A stretch of DNA of 64,000 nucleotides from Chromera velia (GCA_018398765.1 JAHBMJ010004464.1:1-64000); one strand, 5' to 3'; positions 22,801-34,267 are shown, counted from the first letter of the stretch. Notes: generated by a model not told the origin, from the sequence alone. Numbers and translations are program-made.

Positions 22801-24998
22801 GTACAATGCATAAAGAAGAAAAACGCTTGGACGCATGTACAGATTGTGGGCGCCGCTGACAGAACGGTGTCCTTTCTGCAATGCTGAATGCGAGAAGACA
22901 AAAGGAAGGTAGGGAGGCACCAGTTTTTCCGCCCTTTTTTTACACTTCTGGAGAACGCGAGTGAGTGAGGCTGAGATCTTATTGTTCCACACATTGGAGC
23001 AATGTTTGTTTTCTCCCGTTTGGTTCATGCCACGATCAGCCAAGTCTCTTACTGCGTTAATTTGTCCATAACTTAATTGACTGAAGGATGGGCCGTTCCC
23101 ATCTCGACCCTCAACTACTTCGCTTACCTAAAGAAACAGACTTTTGAAAGCACAAACGGACAAACAAAGAGACAAAAACGGCGACTTACAGACCGATTGT
23201 TTGCATGAGCCTGTGCGTCTTCCTCTTCCTGCAGTCTCTTCTCGGCCTCAAACTGCTGCACGCTGTCAGTCAGCTTGTCGAGAGGGACGTACGGAGACAT
23301 TCCTGCACATTTTTTTGAAAATGAAATCTGTACAAGCAATGCACATACGGAGACATTCATGCACATTTTTTTGAAAATGAAATCTGTACAAGCAATGCAC
23401 ATACGGAGACATGCATGCACATTTTTTTGAAAATGAAATCTGTACAAGCAATGCACATACGGAGACATTCATGCACAACTAAACAAAACCAAAGCACGAT
23501 TCCATGCGAAAGTCGGAACTGCTGATGCGAGGGTAAGGGACTGTGCCTCCAAGAAATAGACGATGCTGATCGAAACAGGGGAGTAGGGAGGGAAACAGGT
23601 GACACGTACAAAATTGGCACATGACAAAGCAGGAGAAATACAGAGCGAGAAAGGTGCTGAAGTACAGCGAGCTCTGCACTTTTTTGTCCCTAACTTCTCT
23701 CCTCGTTTGACGATGATGAACTCAATGAATGTATGGAAAATTGAGCAGACGAAGAAGTAAGCAAACAAGTGCGTGACTTCTTCATCAACTGCCCGACTGA
23801 CAGACTGACCGACCCTTCCGAATGGCGGTCTCCCTCATTTTCTCCTGGGCCTCCTGTTGGTCTTTCATGACCTGTGTGCGCTCTTTCAGGAGCTTCGTCA
23901 ACAGATCTGCACTCACATGCATACATGCATGCACAAAAACAGCCAGTCGTTCTGACAAATCGATACAGCCTTGCTGTCATCCATTCCTTCATGAGCTCTC
24001 ACTCAGCTACCCATATATTTTCCTTTACGCACTCATGCCAGGCATGTGGGATGGAGCTCTGAGACGAGATGGGCGGAGCCAAACAAGAAGCTATGCGGAC
24101 TCAGGAAACTCAGGAAAGTGTGAAACTTTTTCTCTTGTTTGCTAGCTCTGGTATGTCTTTCTGCGCGCTTTGCGACTTTCTCCAGATTTCTGTGCATTCA
24201 AAATAAACACTGCGGACCTGTTCTGGTTCTCTCCCTCTTTTCAAAACGCATTTGTGCGAACTCTTTCCGCTGCTTTGGCGTCAGCTTCTTCTGCCGGGCT
24301 TCCAAGACTCTGCAAGGACAAAATTCGAATACACACACGCACACACACACACACACATTCATACACAGGGGGGGGAGTGAAAGCAATGGGGTGCCTCAGA
24401 TCAGCGCACGTTGACTGACGTGTATACATGAACATGCTTGCGCCAGATGCAGATGGGTGTGTGAGAGCATGCTAGTCGCAATTTCAAGGAAAGGCTTTCC
24501 TTTGCATGCTGTACGTTGGGCCTTTCTCGTGCAGTCAGTCAATCAATCAGTCAATCATGCAAGACTTTTGGTGATGCAGTCAGTGGGTCAGTCATTCACT
24601 GACATGCGTGTCCAATCAGCACATCAGATACGTGCACGCAGACCATGAGCGAGTAGACCATAACGGGCTGTCAACAATCAATGACTTTGCTCTTCGACCA
24701 GTCAGGGTTCTACGCAGAAAGTCAGACTGAGCATGCACATGCAGGCATACACAAGGTGTCCGATGCAACCTCCATCAACAGCCGAAGGCTGTCCAGTGAT
24801 CAATCGCCCGTGCAAGCTCACGACTTACGAAGGGGTGAGTGCCTCGGGAGGAAGGTACCAGAGGTCCCCGTCGGCAACTCCGAGTCTTCTCATGGCATCG
24901 ACAGACCTGGGACTGTCAATGCGGAAGTAGGCCGTCTGCTCTGGGTCCTCCGCAATCTCTGCGAGGGACTCCAGAGAGAAGAGCGGCCGTCCACTCAT
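15463..24998 (-). CDS. Long coiled-coil protein, CCDC177-like N-terminus, at least 22 exons
   Basis: The start ATG is at 24998 (MSGRPLFSLESLAEI...). Exons, in order: 24998-24829, 24309-24218, 23906-23814, 23302-23190, 22781-22694, 22615-22525, 22404-22336, 22188-22088, 22015-21969, 21098-21029, 20826-20717, 20383-20355, 20063-19935, 19443-19399, 19171-19065, 18726-18691, 18263-18204, 17998-17949, 17710-17645, 17298-17191, 16846-16742 and 16416-15463 (stop). All have GT-AG ends. Frame closes at every join except 23190/22781, 22525/22404 and 22336/22188, where an exon or boundary is missed. The sum is about 910 residues. The N-terminus FRIDSPRSVDAMRRLGV resembles the SPRSLEAC..CGV motif of vertebrate CCDC177 (from memory). 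Most of the rest is Glu/Lys/Arg heptad sequence. The last exon is a Ser/Pro/Arg-rich disordered tail. A cytoskeletal or ciliary role is inference. Divergent from 25705. Confidence 0.72.
16424..16481. repeat. GA and CAGA microsatellite in an intron
   Basis: (GA)n followed by (CAGA)n directly upstream, on the minus strand, of the last exon's acceptor. It forms the pyrimidine tract of that acceptor. Confidence 0.8.
19585..19616. repeat. CT microsatellite in an intron
   Basis: Run of about 15 CT units in the intron between the exons at 20063-19935 and 19443-19399. Confidence 0.8.
19759..19816. repeat. Compound CT/GT microsatellite in an intron
   Basis: (CT)n is followed directly by (GT)n, in the same intron as the CT run at 19585. 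Confidence 0.8.
23297..23464. repeat. Three tandem 56-bp units across an intron-exon boundary
   Basis: Units begin at 23297, 23353 and 23409, with a partial fourth at 23465. The exact period is 56 bp and the copies differ at only a few positions. Each contains the last bases of an intron and the first bases of the exon at 23302-23190, read on the minus strand. Only the exon-proximal copy has the acceptor dinucleotide (GTGCAG); the others read GTGCATG. Confidence 0.9.
24332..24360. repeat. CA microsatellite in intron 1
   Basis: CACACGCACACACA run in the first intron of the coiled-coil gene, close to the acceptor of exon 2. Confidence 0.75.
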
Positions 24999-25704
24999 CT
25001 TTTCTTCCTCTTTACGTCTTTTCCTTTCTCGTCACTAGTCGGTCTCTGTCTTCACTTCGTCGGGGAACCGGTGGTGGGAGTTCAGTGCATGCCCGGGTCG
25101 AAGGGTGGATTGGTGATGAAGCAGATTCTTTGATTTGCGCTTTCGTCCTATATACATATATAAGTACAGTGCCGGCAGCAAGCCAGTGCTCGCATAGAAG
25201 AGTCTTCCTCTTGTCTGTAGGAAGAACGAGCTGGCCTCCGACTCAGGCTGCCGATCGATCGACCCTGATCTGCGATGATCTGCGCCCTCCGATCGATCGT
25301 CGACTCGATCGCGTGAAAGGCTCGCACGGACTTGCATGTGCATGCATGGACACAAATCGCGGTTTTTTGTCAGGAATTAATTAAGGAGGGCGGCAAATTG
25401 CATGATCCGTGCATGCATGCATGCACAAAAACAGGCTCGAGGGCCGGATCAAAGTGTATATATTCGTATTCAGGACCATATGTATATATAGAGTAGCGTC
25501 CTTTCATCTTGTATTCTGGACGAAGATGCTTTCCCAATCCAGGCAAGGAAACCAGAAAATCAACGAATCTTGAAATAGCAGTCGAAATTGAATTCGTTTA
25601 ATATATAGTACCCTCAGTACGGAGCACTCGGCATTGACTTGGTCTTTCGGCTGACCTGTTTGGCCGCAGGGCCGTAAGAGGAAGGGAGGAAGAAAGGAAG
25701 GAAG
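24999..25704. promoter_or_regulatory. Bidirectional promoter region
   Basis: About 700 bp separates two divergent start codons. It contains TGCATGCA at 25339-25346 and three overlapping copies at 25410-25425, plus ATCGATCG-type palindromes near 25245-25310. Plasmodium ApiAP2 factors are known to bind TGCATGCA; its function here is inferred from position only. Confidence 0.5.
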
Positions 25705-27184
25705 ATGTTTCCCTACGCTTCACCCTCCTCTATTCACAGGAACACCATCGCCACAAGACGCACAGACTACCTCGACAAGGCCTACCCAACGCTTACCGTC
25801 GTTCCCCAAGGAGCACTCTTTGCTTCTTCTGACACGCAAAGATGGCCCAACTTCTCTTCCAAAACCACATCAGCCGCACAGTGGTACCACGCTGATAGGT
25901 CTGCTCATGAACCTTCTCCACACATTGTCAGCAAATTGAGCAATGAAGTTTTCTGGACTCGCAACCAGGGTGGCCGTCTACTCACTCAAAACCTCACCGC
26001 AACCACCAAAACGCAAAACATGGAAGAACGACGAGCACGACTGAAGGCCACATACCCAACCTTTGGTCCCGGAAAGGACTTAGGAGCGGACCCGCTTACA
26101 ATTCATTTCCGCAAGTCCAACAAAGTAGAAGACCTCGAGCCGTCATTCAGCCCTTTTGACGCCACTTACCTGAAGACAGGATGGGGGGAGGCAGTGGGGA
26201 CATCCCAACTTCCCAGCGTCACACACAGGCCCTACCCACCACGGCGGCAGTGTGCACCTGTCACCACAGGTCTCTCGTGTCCGTGTGGCGTGCAGAGGAC
26301 GTCGCCGAACTTTGACTTTTCGAAGAGGTGCAACCACCTGCTGAAGGCCAATCAACCGCAATCTCGGAATGCGTTTGCCACAGCCAGAGTGACAGCAGAG
26401 GACGGGGAGAAGGGGCCGAAGTATCTGTCGCGAAAGGGGATCACGGGGTACTTGGGTTACCCAAGGACGCAAGCCTTTAAGATCGGTAGGTGGGCTGTCT
26501 CCCTCCTTTTCCTTTTGGTGTGCCCCTTTTTTCTTCTTCGGAGTGCTCGAGTCCGTCACAACAGCCAGTCCTGATGCTCTCGTGCAATACATGAAAGTCT
26601 TCAAACTTGACCCGCCTGTGTGGATGTTTTGTGGTTGGGAAGGTGTTTGGCTGCGTGCGCGCGCGCGTGAGTGTGTGTGTGAGTCCGCAGCCCTGTTTTG
26701 TGTGTGTGTGTGTGTGTGTGTATGTGTGTGTGTGTGTGTCCGTATCCTTGTATAATTCACTGAACCGGTTGCTCTGCGGGCTGGTGTATTGATCAGTGCA
26801 AGTGCACGCAGTTCATGCATTCCCCTCTTTACTGATAAGTCGATGGCGGACTTTCCAAGAAAGACGGCTGGCTGTCTTCTCTACTCCTTGCCGTGCCTCC
26901 CCTTTTGTTGCGTGACTCGATCTTGTCTTTTCTTTTGTGGATTTCTCCTTCCTTTTTTTTCTCCAGTGTTTCCACCGGATTGTGTACCTCATTCGCATGT
27001 TTCATCCCACCGCTTCTCTCTCGGAGCATTCCGAGAACAGCTCACAGGTGTCTGCACGAACGAAGCAATGTCAACAACTAAGATCCTTCATGAGAACGGT
27101 GCTCCTATCTCCTGTTGCATGCAGGTACCCAATTTTAGAGGGAAGGGAGCGGAAGGAACGGGAACGAAGGGAGAGAGAGTTTGA
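25705..27184 (+). CDS. Basic Pro/Tyr-containing protein of unknown function, two exons
   Basis: Exon 1 is 25705-26485, with the donor GTAGGT directly after it. Exon 2 is 26967-27184, after a long pyrimidine tract ending CTCCAG. The frame closes (phase 1) and gives 332 residues. There is no signal peptide, membrane span or coiled coil. The protein has scattered short Pro/Tyr/Gly motifs such as YLKTGWGEAVG, THRPYPPRRQC and ITGYLGYPRTQAFK, and many Thr, Ser and Arg. Small axonemal microtubule-lumen proteins can look like this, and its divergent neighbour is a coiled-coil protein, but no family was recognised. The intron holds the (GT)n run at 26699-26738. Exon 2 could be extended or replaced if splicing differs, since GTACCC follows a TGCAG at 27120-27130. 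Confidence 0.6.
26699..26738. repeat. GT microsatellite in an intron
   Basis: (GT)n tract, interrupted once by TATG, in the single intron of the 25705 gene. Confidence 0.85.
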
Positions 27185-27863
27185 GTTTGAGGAGATAGAC
27201 AGGACGAATTCATGAGACGCGCCCGACAGCACACACAGGCCCGCTGTGTCTCTCTGTCTCGATCTGGGTGAAGGGTGACAGGAGGATAGAGAATCATCCA
27301 TGTAGAGATCAGAGGGAGAGCCTGTATGCATCTGGTGCTGTTGAGAAGGAGGAGCGGGGGAGTTCTCAACAGCTGTAGAGAGTCTGCAGCGAGAGCGAGT
27401 CTCTCTGCAAGGATTTTGCTGCAGCAATTGAATAGACCATGTATCAGTCCTCTCGTTGTACTGCTTCCCCCAGTGTAAGCAAGGGAGTCTAGAAGATGTG
27501 AGTCTTCCGTTTGCCTTTCGTTCTCCTCCCCGAAGTCTCTGAGACAGGGTGAATCTTTGTTGATACATCCTTCTCCCTGATACAAAGAACGTGACTTCGT
27601 TCACTTGGTAAAAAAAGCGGTTGATTTGCCTAATATACACTATTCTTATCTATAGTCTGCCTAGTAGTCTGCATTTAATTCACAATTATGATTATAATAT
27701 GATGTGTTTTCCATCTACATATTTATGTATACATGTAATGTGAATCTATATAATTCATAATAGTTTATTTCTAATAGGTTTGTTTATGATTCACCGTGTC
27801 ACTCACAGTTATGAAATGAATTGTATTTACATCATTAAATTCTTACCTAGATTGAATCCTAGG
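27185..27863. other. Spacer without a recognised gene
   Basis: 27185-27600 is GC-balanced with overlapping open frames that show no family pattern. 27640-27860 is AT-rich. It may include the 3' untranslated part of the 25705 gene. Confidence 0.4.
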
Positions 27864-27868
27864 TTAGT
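27864..27868. repeat. Target-site duplication of the gypsy element, left copy
   Basis: GTTAG, repeated at 34268-34272. The 5-bp size is typical of LTR-element integration. Confidence 0.85.
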
Positions 27869-28363
27869 GTTGAGCATACGTAGGGCTAGCATATAGGACT
27901 ACGACTTCTACTTACGTGTATCTACGCAAAGGTCTGTTCGTCTGGTCGTTCATCTTTCGACTCTTTCTAGAGAGATTTCAGGTTGGCTACTCAGAACAGA
28001 TACGATCGGTCAGTCAGACTGCATGCGTGCACACATTATACATATAGTACGGTATTCATCTGTATCGGTCCACTCAAATGCATATCACCTCTGTATTTGC
28101 TGTGTCCGTCTTTCTGACGTCTGTTCTGTCTCTGTGTTATTCCGTTTTATGTGAATTCACTTCTGTGGTATTTCTTTTTCTATGTATTTATGCATGCATT
28201 GCAAACTGCATGAGCGCTCTGTATGTGCGTACGATGCTTACTGCCTGACATCGCCTTGCGCTTTCTTTATCACTCAGCGTGCGCGCATGAATTCTTTCTG
28301 GTCCCGCCTTGTGCTTTCTTTATCGCTCGGCGTGCGCGCATGAATTCTTTCTGGTCCCCAACA
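27869..28363 (-). repeat. LTR of the gypsy element, left on the plus strand (3' LTR of the element)
   Basis: Begins TGTTGAGCAT and ends CCCCAACA. Direct repeat of 33772-34267, about 94% identical. Near its end is an internal duplication of a GCTTTCTTTATC...CTGGTCCC unit of about 57 bp. Confidence 0.93.
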
Positions 28364-28387
28364 ACCACTCCCTTTCTTTCTATCTTT

Positions 28388-29614
28388 TGCCTCCCACAAT
28401 TGCAATCTGTCTGAACTCACCACGTCTCTCTTCTTTCCTCCTAGGGGCGTGATCACGGTCACATGTGGTCTGTTCCTCGGTGTCTCCACGACCACATAGG
28501 TTCCTTCTGCTCTCACCTCGAAGGCAGGTTGCTTCCCCATCAGATTGGGAGGTCTGCGCAGGAACACACGGTCCCCTAGACGGAATCTTCGCATCATCGG
28601 AGGGGGATTACGCCTCTCCCTTCCTTGCCTTTCTTTCTCTACTCTTGTGACTGCTCTGTCGATCTTCTGCACATGTTCCTGTCGGATGAATCCGTAGTAG
28701 TCGTCATAATAGACAGGCGGAGACCTCGCTCCCTCAGGCGGTGGTTGTACATGCAGCACCGACTGCGGCGTATGAGCAAACAACAATTCAAAGGGAGAGA
28801 GACCTGTCTCGGCATGGGAAGCAGTGCAGTATGCTGCGTTGTACGGCTGAAGATAGAGATCCCAATCCCCTTTCTTTTGATTTAGCTGCTTCCCCACTCC
28901 CTCAGCCCACGAACGATTGAATCGCTCAGGAATGCCGTTCGCCTGTGGATGATACCCTGTTGTGGTGTGGTGACGGACCTTCATGAGGGCAAGGAGCTCC
29001 CTCACAATCTTGCTAAGGAAGTTCATCCCCCTGTTCGACACCAACTCCTCGATAAAGCCATACCTGCAGATGATTTCCTCGAAAAGAATCTCTGCAACAA
29101 CCTATGCGGGGACCTCTGGCAAGGCAAAGGTCTCTGGCTATCGTGTGAGGGCACACATGATGACAAGAACAAATCGGTTGCCTCTACAAGAGGTAGGCAA
29201 ACTACCTTTCACGTCAATGCCGACCTTCTGGACGGGTCGAGTGGGGATGGGAACGGTCTGTGGGTTGCGTTGCAGTGCTTGTGCTCTTCTCTCCTGACAG
29301 GGGTAGCACTTGTAGACCCAGCTGCGCACATCCTTACGCAGACCTGGCCACCAGAATTCGGTGAAAAGCCGAGCTGTCAGCTTTTTTGTTGCTGCGTGTC
29401 CTGCCATGGGGTGATTGTGGTGCATCACCAGCATGGTGACCGTCTCTCTCAAATGGGCAGGGACATACAACTGCTCAGACTCACTTGAAAACCTGTAGAG
29501 CAAGCCATCTTTCAACTCGAACAAAGACTCTTGTGCTAGCACCGTCCGTCGGCGCTGAAGATCCTCCGGAAGAGACTTCTTCTGCAGATACTCAAACACA
29601 TCTTTCACCTCCAC
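28388..29614 (-). pseudogene. gypsy integrase region (fossil)
   Basis: Shows the HHCC zinc segment (HHNHPMAGH ... CYPCQ) followed by core and C-terminal landmarks GYHPQANGIPERFNRSW and FRLGDRVFLRRP. Typical gypsy integrase order on the minus strand. Part of the decayed copy. Confidence 0.8.
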
Positions 29615-29626
29615 CTCTGTTAGCTC

Positions 29627-31057
29627 TCAACGTTGCACCTTCTCCAGGAAAGGAACGATTGCTTGTGTGGGCGCGGACTCGGCTTTGATTACCTTCACTC
29701 CTACCACTGCTGTATCAAATCCTGATCTGAGGGGAGTACTCCCATCAGAAGAAAAGAAACAGTGCTGACAGAGGGGAGCGCCTGTGTCTGTCGAATGCTC
29801 TATCTGTCTCGGGACAGGCAGACGGGAAACAGCATCTGCATCGGTGTGGGACTTCCCCTCCTTATACAAAAACTGCAATTCATACTCCTGCAATTCGAGA
29901 GCCCATTTCTCGATTCTCTTATTCGCTAACTTGTTCTCCTGCATGGCTAGATTCAGTTTGTGATCGGTCTGGATCACCGTGACGGTGACCCGCAAGAAAA
30001 CGGAACTGCCAAGCAGGTAGTGTCGCCACTGCCTGCAGCAAAACACATTTGCCAGAGCCTCTCGCTCTGGAGCTCCATAATTCAGCTCCGCCTCCTATAA
30101 TCCCCTATTTGCGTATGCGATCACACTCTCCCTCCCATCCTTGATTTATATCAAAACACCCCCAATCGAAATGTTGCAAGCATCCGGCTTAACAATGAAT
30201 GGGGTATGTATGTCAGGGAAGGAAAGCATAGGTGGCTCAGTGAGACGGTTGCGGAGCTCCCGGAAGGCTTCATCTGCTGCAGCTGTCCAGATAAAGGGAA
30301 GGGGCTGCTTGTTCTCATCAAAGGGACGTAACAGTTAATTCAGCGGATGGGCAATCCACGCAAACCCCTCCATAAAAGTTCAGTAGTAGTTGTACAAGTA
30401 AACGAATGTGCGAAGGCTCGGACGGTCAGTCAGGGTCGGCCAGTTCTTTACCTTCTCCGTGTTTTTTCGACTTGGATGGACTCCACGGGCGGATACGGTA
30501 TGACCTAGATACTCCACCTGTGCCTTTCCAATCTGTGCCTTTTCGAGGCGGAGTTTCAGGCCGGCGGCACGAACAAGGGTGAAGACTTCACGGAGGTCCT
30601 GCAAGTGCTCGGCGTGACTGCGAGAGAAGATGATCACATCATCGACGTAGACAAGTGCTATCTCTCGTGGGAGCGATGCGAGGACGAGCGTTATTGCTCA
30701 TTGAAAAAGGGCGGGTGCATTGACTAAACTAAAGGGCATATGAAGAAATTTAAACAGCCCAAACGGAGTGATGAAGGCTGTCTTCTCTCTGTCCTCTTCC
30801 TTCAAGGAAAGCTGATAGAAGCGCGAGGTGTAGTCAAGGGTAGAGAACACTGATGAGCCACCAAGCTTGTCAAGCATCTCTTGGATGCGTGGGAGTGGAA
30901 AGAGATCCCGCTTGGTAGCTGCGTTGAGTCGTTGAAAGTCGAGGCAGAATCGGGTCGAGCCGTCAAGTTTCTTGACAAGAACGACCGGAGCTGCCCATGG
31001 GGAATGCGAGGGTTGAATGATCCCTGCACTCTGCATTGCATCCAATTCTTTCTTCAC
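29627..31057 (-). pseudogene. gypsy reverse transcriptase and RNase H region (fossil)
   Basis: RT landmarks include [32 protein letters not shown] and [13 protein letters not shown], then YLGHTVSARGVHP. RNase H-like sequence follows with VIQTDHKLNLAM and KSHTDADAVSRLP. The order is that of Ty3/gypsy pol. Part of the decayed copy. Confidence 0.8.
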
Positions 31058-31230
31058 ACCCTCTCGCTAGTGATAGGGGATTCGGTCCTGCTGCCATCTG
31101 ATGGGAACGCTCGTCTCTGCGGGGATAGTCACTTCATATGGCTTCCCTCCCACTTTCAATTCTCCTAAATCAAAACGTCCCCGTGACCACAGGTCTCCAA
31201 ATTCCCCCAACAAACCCACATACTCCCCCT

Positions 31231-32561
31231 TCATCTCCTGTGGGACATCTGAGATGACCTTCTCCAAATCGATCGGAGGAAGCTTAGGTCCTTTGAAGAC
31301 TCCGTAGGCACGTCTGCCTTTGAAGGAGTCTGCAAGTAAGAAGGGAAAAGGGAGCGAAGCGAGGGATGCGTATCTGCACTCTGTGCATTCAAAAAAGTAG
31401 GTGGAGGGACTGACTGACAGTGTGTCGGGGCCTGCTCCCCGGACCGCACTTCCAGCGGTTTTCCCGAGGACATGTGATCACATCTCTCCAGTCTCTCAGC
31501 CGTCTGAGTCGTCTCCATGCTCCATGGTCCTGCGTGCCATTTTTCTGCTGTCACAGCAGTCACCGCCGCAATGTGAGAGGGCGGCTCTACAAAAGACAGT
31601 GCTGTCTTCGAACTGACTGTGATTTTGGAACGGGAAATGTTTGTGACCTCAATGACCGCGATGCCTCCCTGCATGGTAGTCAGCTGAACAGGAACAGCCA
31701 GACCAGGATGGCTACGGGGGAAGTTCTTTCGGATAAGGACTTCCGAACCATCCGGGGTATCGATGGACACTTGAAGGAGGGAGCAGACCCCGGGTGCCAT
31801 CAGAGTACATGGCATTGCGTCCTCTTCGCGGCACACACCTTCATCAATTTCAGACTATCATCATACCAGACCTTAAAGGGAGGAAGGTCTCCCATATACA
31901 GCTTTTGAAATTCCCCCCCGAACAGTTCAAAAGAAACATCAGATCGAGATCGAAGAAAATCCATCCCAAGAACCACATCGTACTCTGAATTCTCCGTCAT
32001 CAGTACTGGGTGCTTGAAAATTTTTTCGGGTGTAGACTCATGCGAAAACTCTGCACACGTCTCTCCCACTACCGGAATTCCATTGTTCCCCGACGTACTC
32101 AGACCGACACTCGCTGTCTGCATTTCATGCTCTGCAGATGCGAGGAAAGAGATGTTGATCACACTGGTCTGTGTATCTGAATCCAACAGTGCAGATGCCT
32201 TTTGGCTAAAAAGAAACAAACTCACCCAGGGGCGGGCTGCTACCTCAACTGTGGCTGCCACACCTAGCGTCTCTGGGGAAGGGAGGACAGACGACCTCCC
32301 GGCAGCAGCAAACGAATTCGGGTCATCAGCAGCAACGCCACGAGAAGTAGGGACATCTCGAGACTTCTGCGAAAGCCTGCTAAAATCCTGGTCCTCCTCC
32401 TGAACAATTGCAGGCATACAGGGAGGAGGCAACTTCTGATCACTCACGGAGGACAGGCCTGCCTCTAAGCCCGTCCCCCTCTCCCGTTTCCCTGATTCCT
32501 GCCCCCACTCCCTCGCGGTGCATCGGGGCACTGTGCGATTCGATGCTCTTTCAAACTTCAT
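31231..32561 (-). pseudogene. gypsy protease region (fossil)
   Basis: Retropepsin-like segment with ALLDSDTQTSVI near the active-site position and the downstream landmark VVLGMDFLRS. It lies between gag and reverse transcriptase as expected. Part of the decayed copy. Confidence 0.6.
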
Positions 32562-33734
32562 TGCCTACACCCCGCGTAATTAGGATGCCCCAGCGTATTC
32601 CCTCCGGGGACACTTTGGGAAGATGAAGAGGAAGTAGAGTATCCTCGTCCCCTCCCCCCTCTCCCTCTCCAGTTCCCTCCACGTGCCCCTCCATTGTACC
32701 CACGTCCAAACGACGCTGCCATCGACTGCTGTAGGGTAGCCGACGCTTCTTGGGGGTACTGCGCCTGTCTCTGCAGTGAGTCGATACTTGACTGCAGAGA
32801 AGAGATTTGGGCACGCAGTTGTTTGATGTCAACGGCAGACTTCGCGGCTGGAGCCATCTTGGCAGAGGGATTTGGTCCCTTCTTTTGCTCCTGTTGATGA
32901 AGGAACAGCACTCAAGGGATCAGCTTGGCGTACTCTTTGTGGGCAGGCTCTGTGGTGATTTCCATAGAGAGCGAGGGATAGAGGGTCCCAAGGAAGGAGA
33001 GCATACGAGCGTTGATCTCGTGCCTGGGTTGGGCGACCCTCATTTTAGCTTCGAAGACCTTAACATGCGCGTCAAAGTCACCTGTGGGGGAGAGCTTGAG
33101 TTGAGACAGCTCGTACAGTGCCTGTTGGCTCTCGGCTTCGGTGGGCATGAATCTGTCTAGGAACGCCTGCTTGAACTCTTCGATGGTGGTATATTGGTGC
33201 GCGTTCTTGGCTATCCACTCTCGAACTTCCACTCCCTCCGCATGCCTCTCAAACAGGACTTTACACTCCTTCACGTTCAGATTCCCGTTCCTCACCTTCT
33301 TCATGAAGATGGATATCCAAACCACGGGGTCGTCTTCCCCTTTCTTAAATGGCTCCATGACTCTCCGGACGTCGAGAGCCTTGAACTTGGTCATGTTAAC
33401 ATGGGGAGGTGCTTAGGCCTGTCCGTATTGGCCTGCCTGCTGCTGCTGCTACTGCTGCTATTGCTGATGTTGGGGTGCCTGTGGTGCCTGCTGCTGCTGG
33501 GCTTATGCGAGTTGCTGGGTCAGTTGCTGCTGGGCCTGCGGGGCTACAGCAAGATCTGCATCTCTCTGCTGCAACTGTGCCTGCAAAGCATCGACCTGTA
33601 CCTGCAGGGCTGCTGGATCTGGAGGTCCGTCTGACATCTGCTGCTCGGCTTCCTCCGCGTTTGCTGGAAGCGCCAGCTTGAGGTATCTCCGGCCAGAGCG
33701 AGTGGCACCCGAAATGGCTACAAACAGACACCAA
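32558..33734 (-). pseudogene. gypsy gag region (fossil)
   Basis: A retrotransposon-gag-like segment (EEFKQAFLDRFMPTEAESQQ, QALYELSQLKLSPTGDF) flanked by Gln/Ala-rich and Arg/Gly-rich sequence, in the first position after the 5' LTR of the element. Part of the decayed copy. Confidence 0.7.
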
Positions 33735-33771
33735 AGAGGCCGTCAGAAAGAAAATGCTCTGCTAACCAGTT

Positions 33772-34267
33772 TGTTGAGCATACGTAGGGCTAGCGTATAG
33801 GACTACGACTTCTACTTACGTGTATCTACGCAAAGGTTTGTTTGTCTGACCGTTCATCTTTCGACTCCTTCTAAAGGGATTTCAGGTTGGCTACTCAGAA
33901 CAGATACGATCGGTCAGTCAGACTGCATACGTGCACACGTTGTGCATGTAGTACGGTATTCATCTGTATCGGTCCACTCAAATGCATATCACTTCTGTAT
34001 TTGCTGTGTCCATCTTTCTGACGTCTGTTCTGTCTCTGTGTCATTCCGTTTTGTGTGAATTCACTTCGGTGGTATTTCTTTTTCCATGTATTCATGCATG
34101 CATTGCAAACTGCATGAGCGCTCTGCATGTGCGCGCGGTACTTACTGCCTGACATCGCCTTGTGCTTTCTTTATCGCTCGGCGTGCGCGCATGAATTCTT
34201 TCTGGTCCCGCCTTGCGCTTTCTTTATCGCTCGGCGTGCGCACATGAATTCTTTCTGGTCCCCAACA
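33772..34267 (-). repeat. LTR of the gypsy element, right on the plus strand (5' LTR of the element)
   Basis: Begins TGTTGAGC and ends CCCAACA. Direct repeat of 27869-28363. Confidence 0.93.

Larger units (their letters stand above)
27869..34267 (-). mobile_element. Ty3/gypsy-type LTR retrotransposon, decayed
   Basis: 6,399 bp between TG...CA LTRs of 495-496 bp, flanked by 5-bp duplications GTTAG. The coding strand is minus. Reading from right to left there are gag, protease, reverse transcriptase, RNase H and integrase regions; integrase last is the gypsy order. The coding part falls into several separate reading frames, so the copy is broken, with perhaps six or more breaks. The LTRs differ at about 30 of 495 positions (about 6%), giving a moderate age close to that of the copia copy. 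Perfect duplications show that both ends are original. Confidence 0.93.

Noticed and set aside
23297-23478. CRISPR-like array from regularly spaced repeats
   Set aside because: The units are contiguous 56-bp tandem copies without unique spacers, inside a spliced eukaryotic gene.
27071-27640. Minus-strand open frames of 165-189 codons beside the 25705 gene
   Set aside because: They overlap the supported second exon of the plus-strand gene and show no domain. Probably chance frames in Arg/Ser/Leu-coding composition.
32558-33681. Host gene for Gln/Ala-rich low-complexity proteins on either strand
   Set aside because: The region lies inside the gypsy element at the gag position; the plus-strand frames are shadows.
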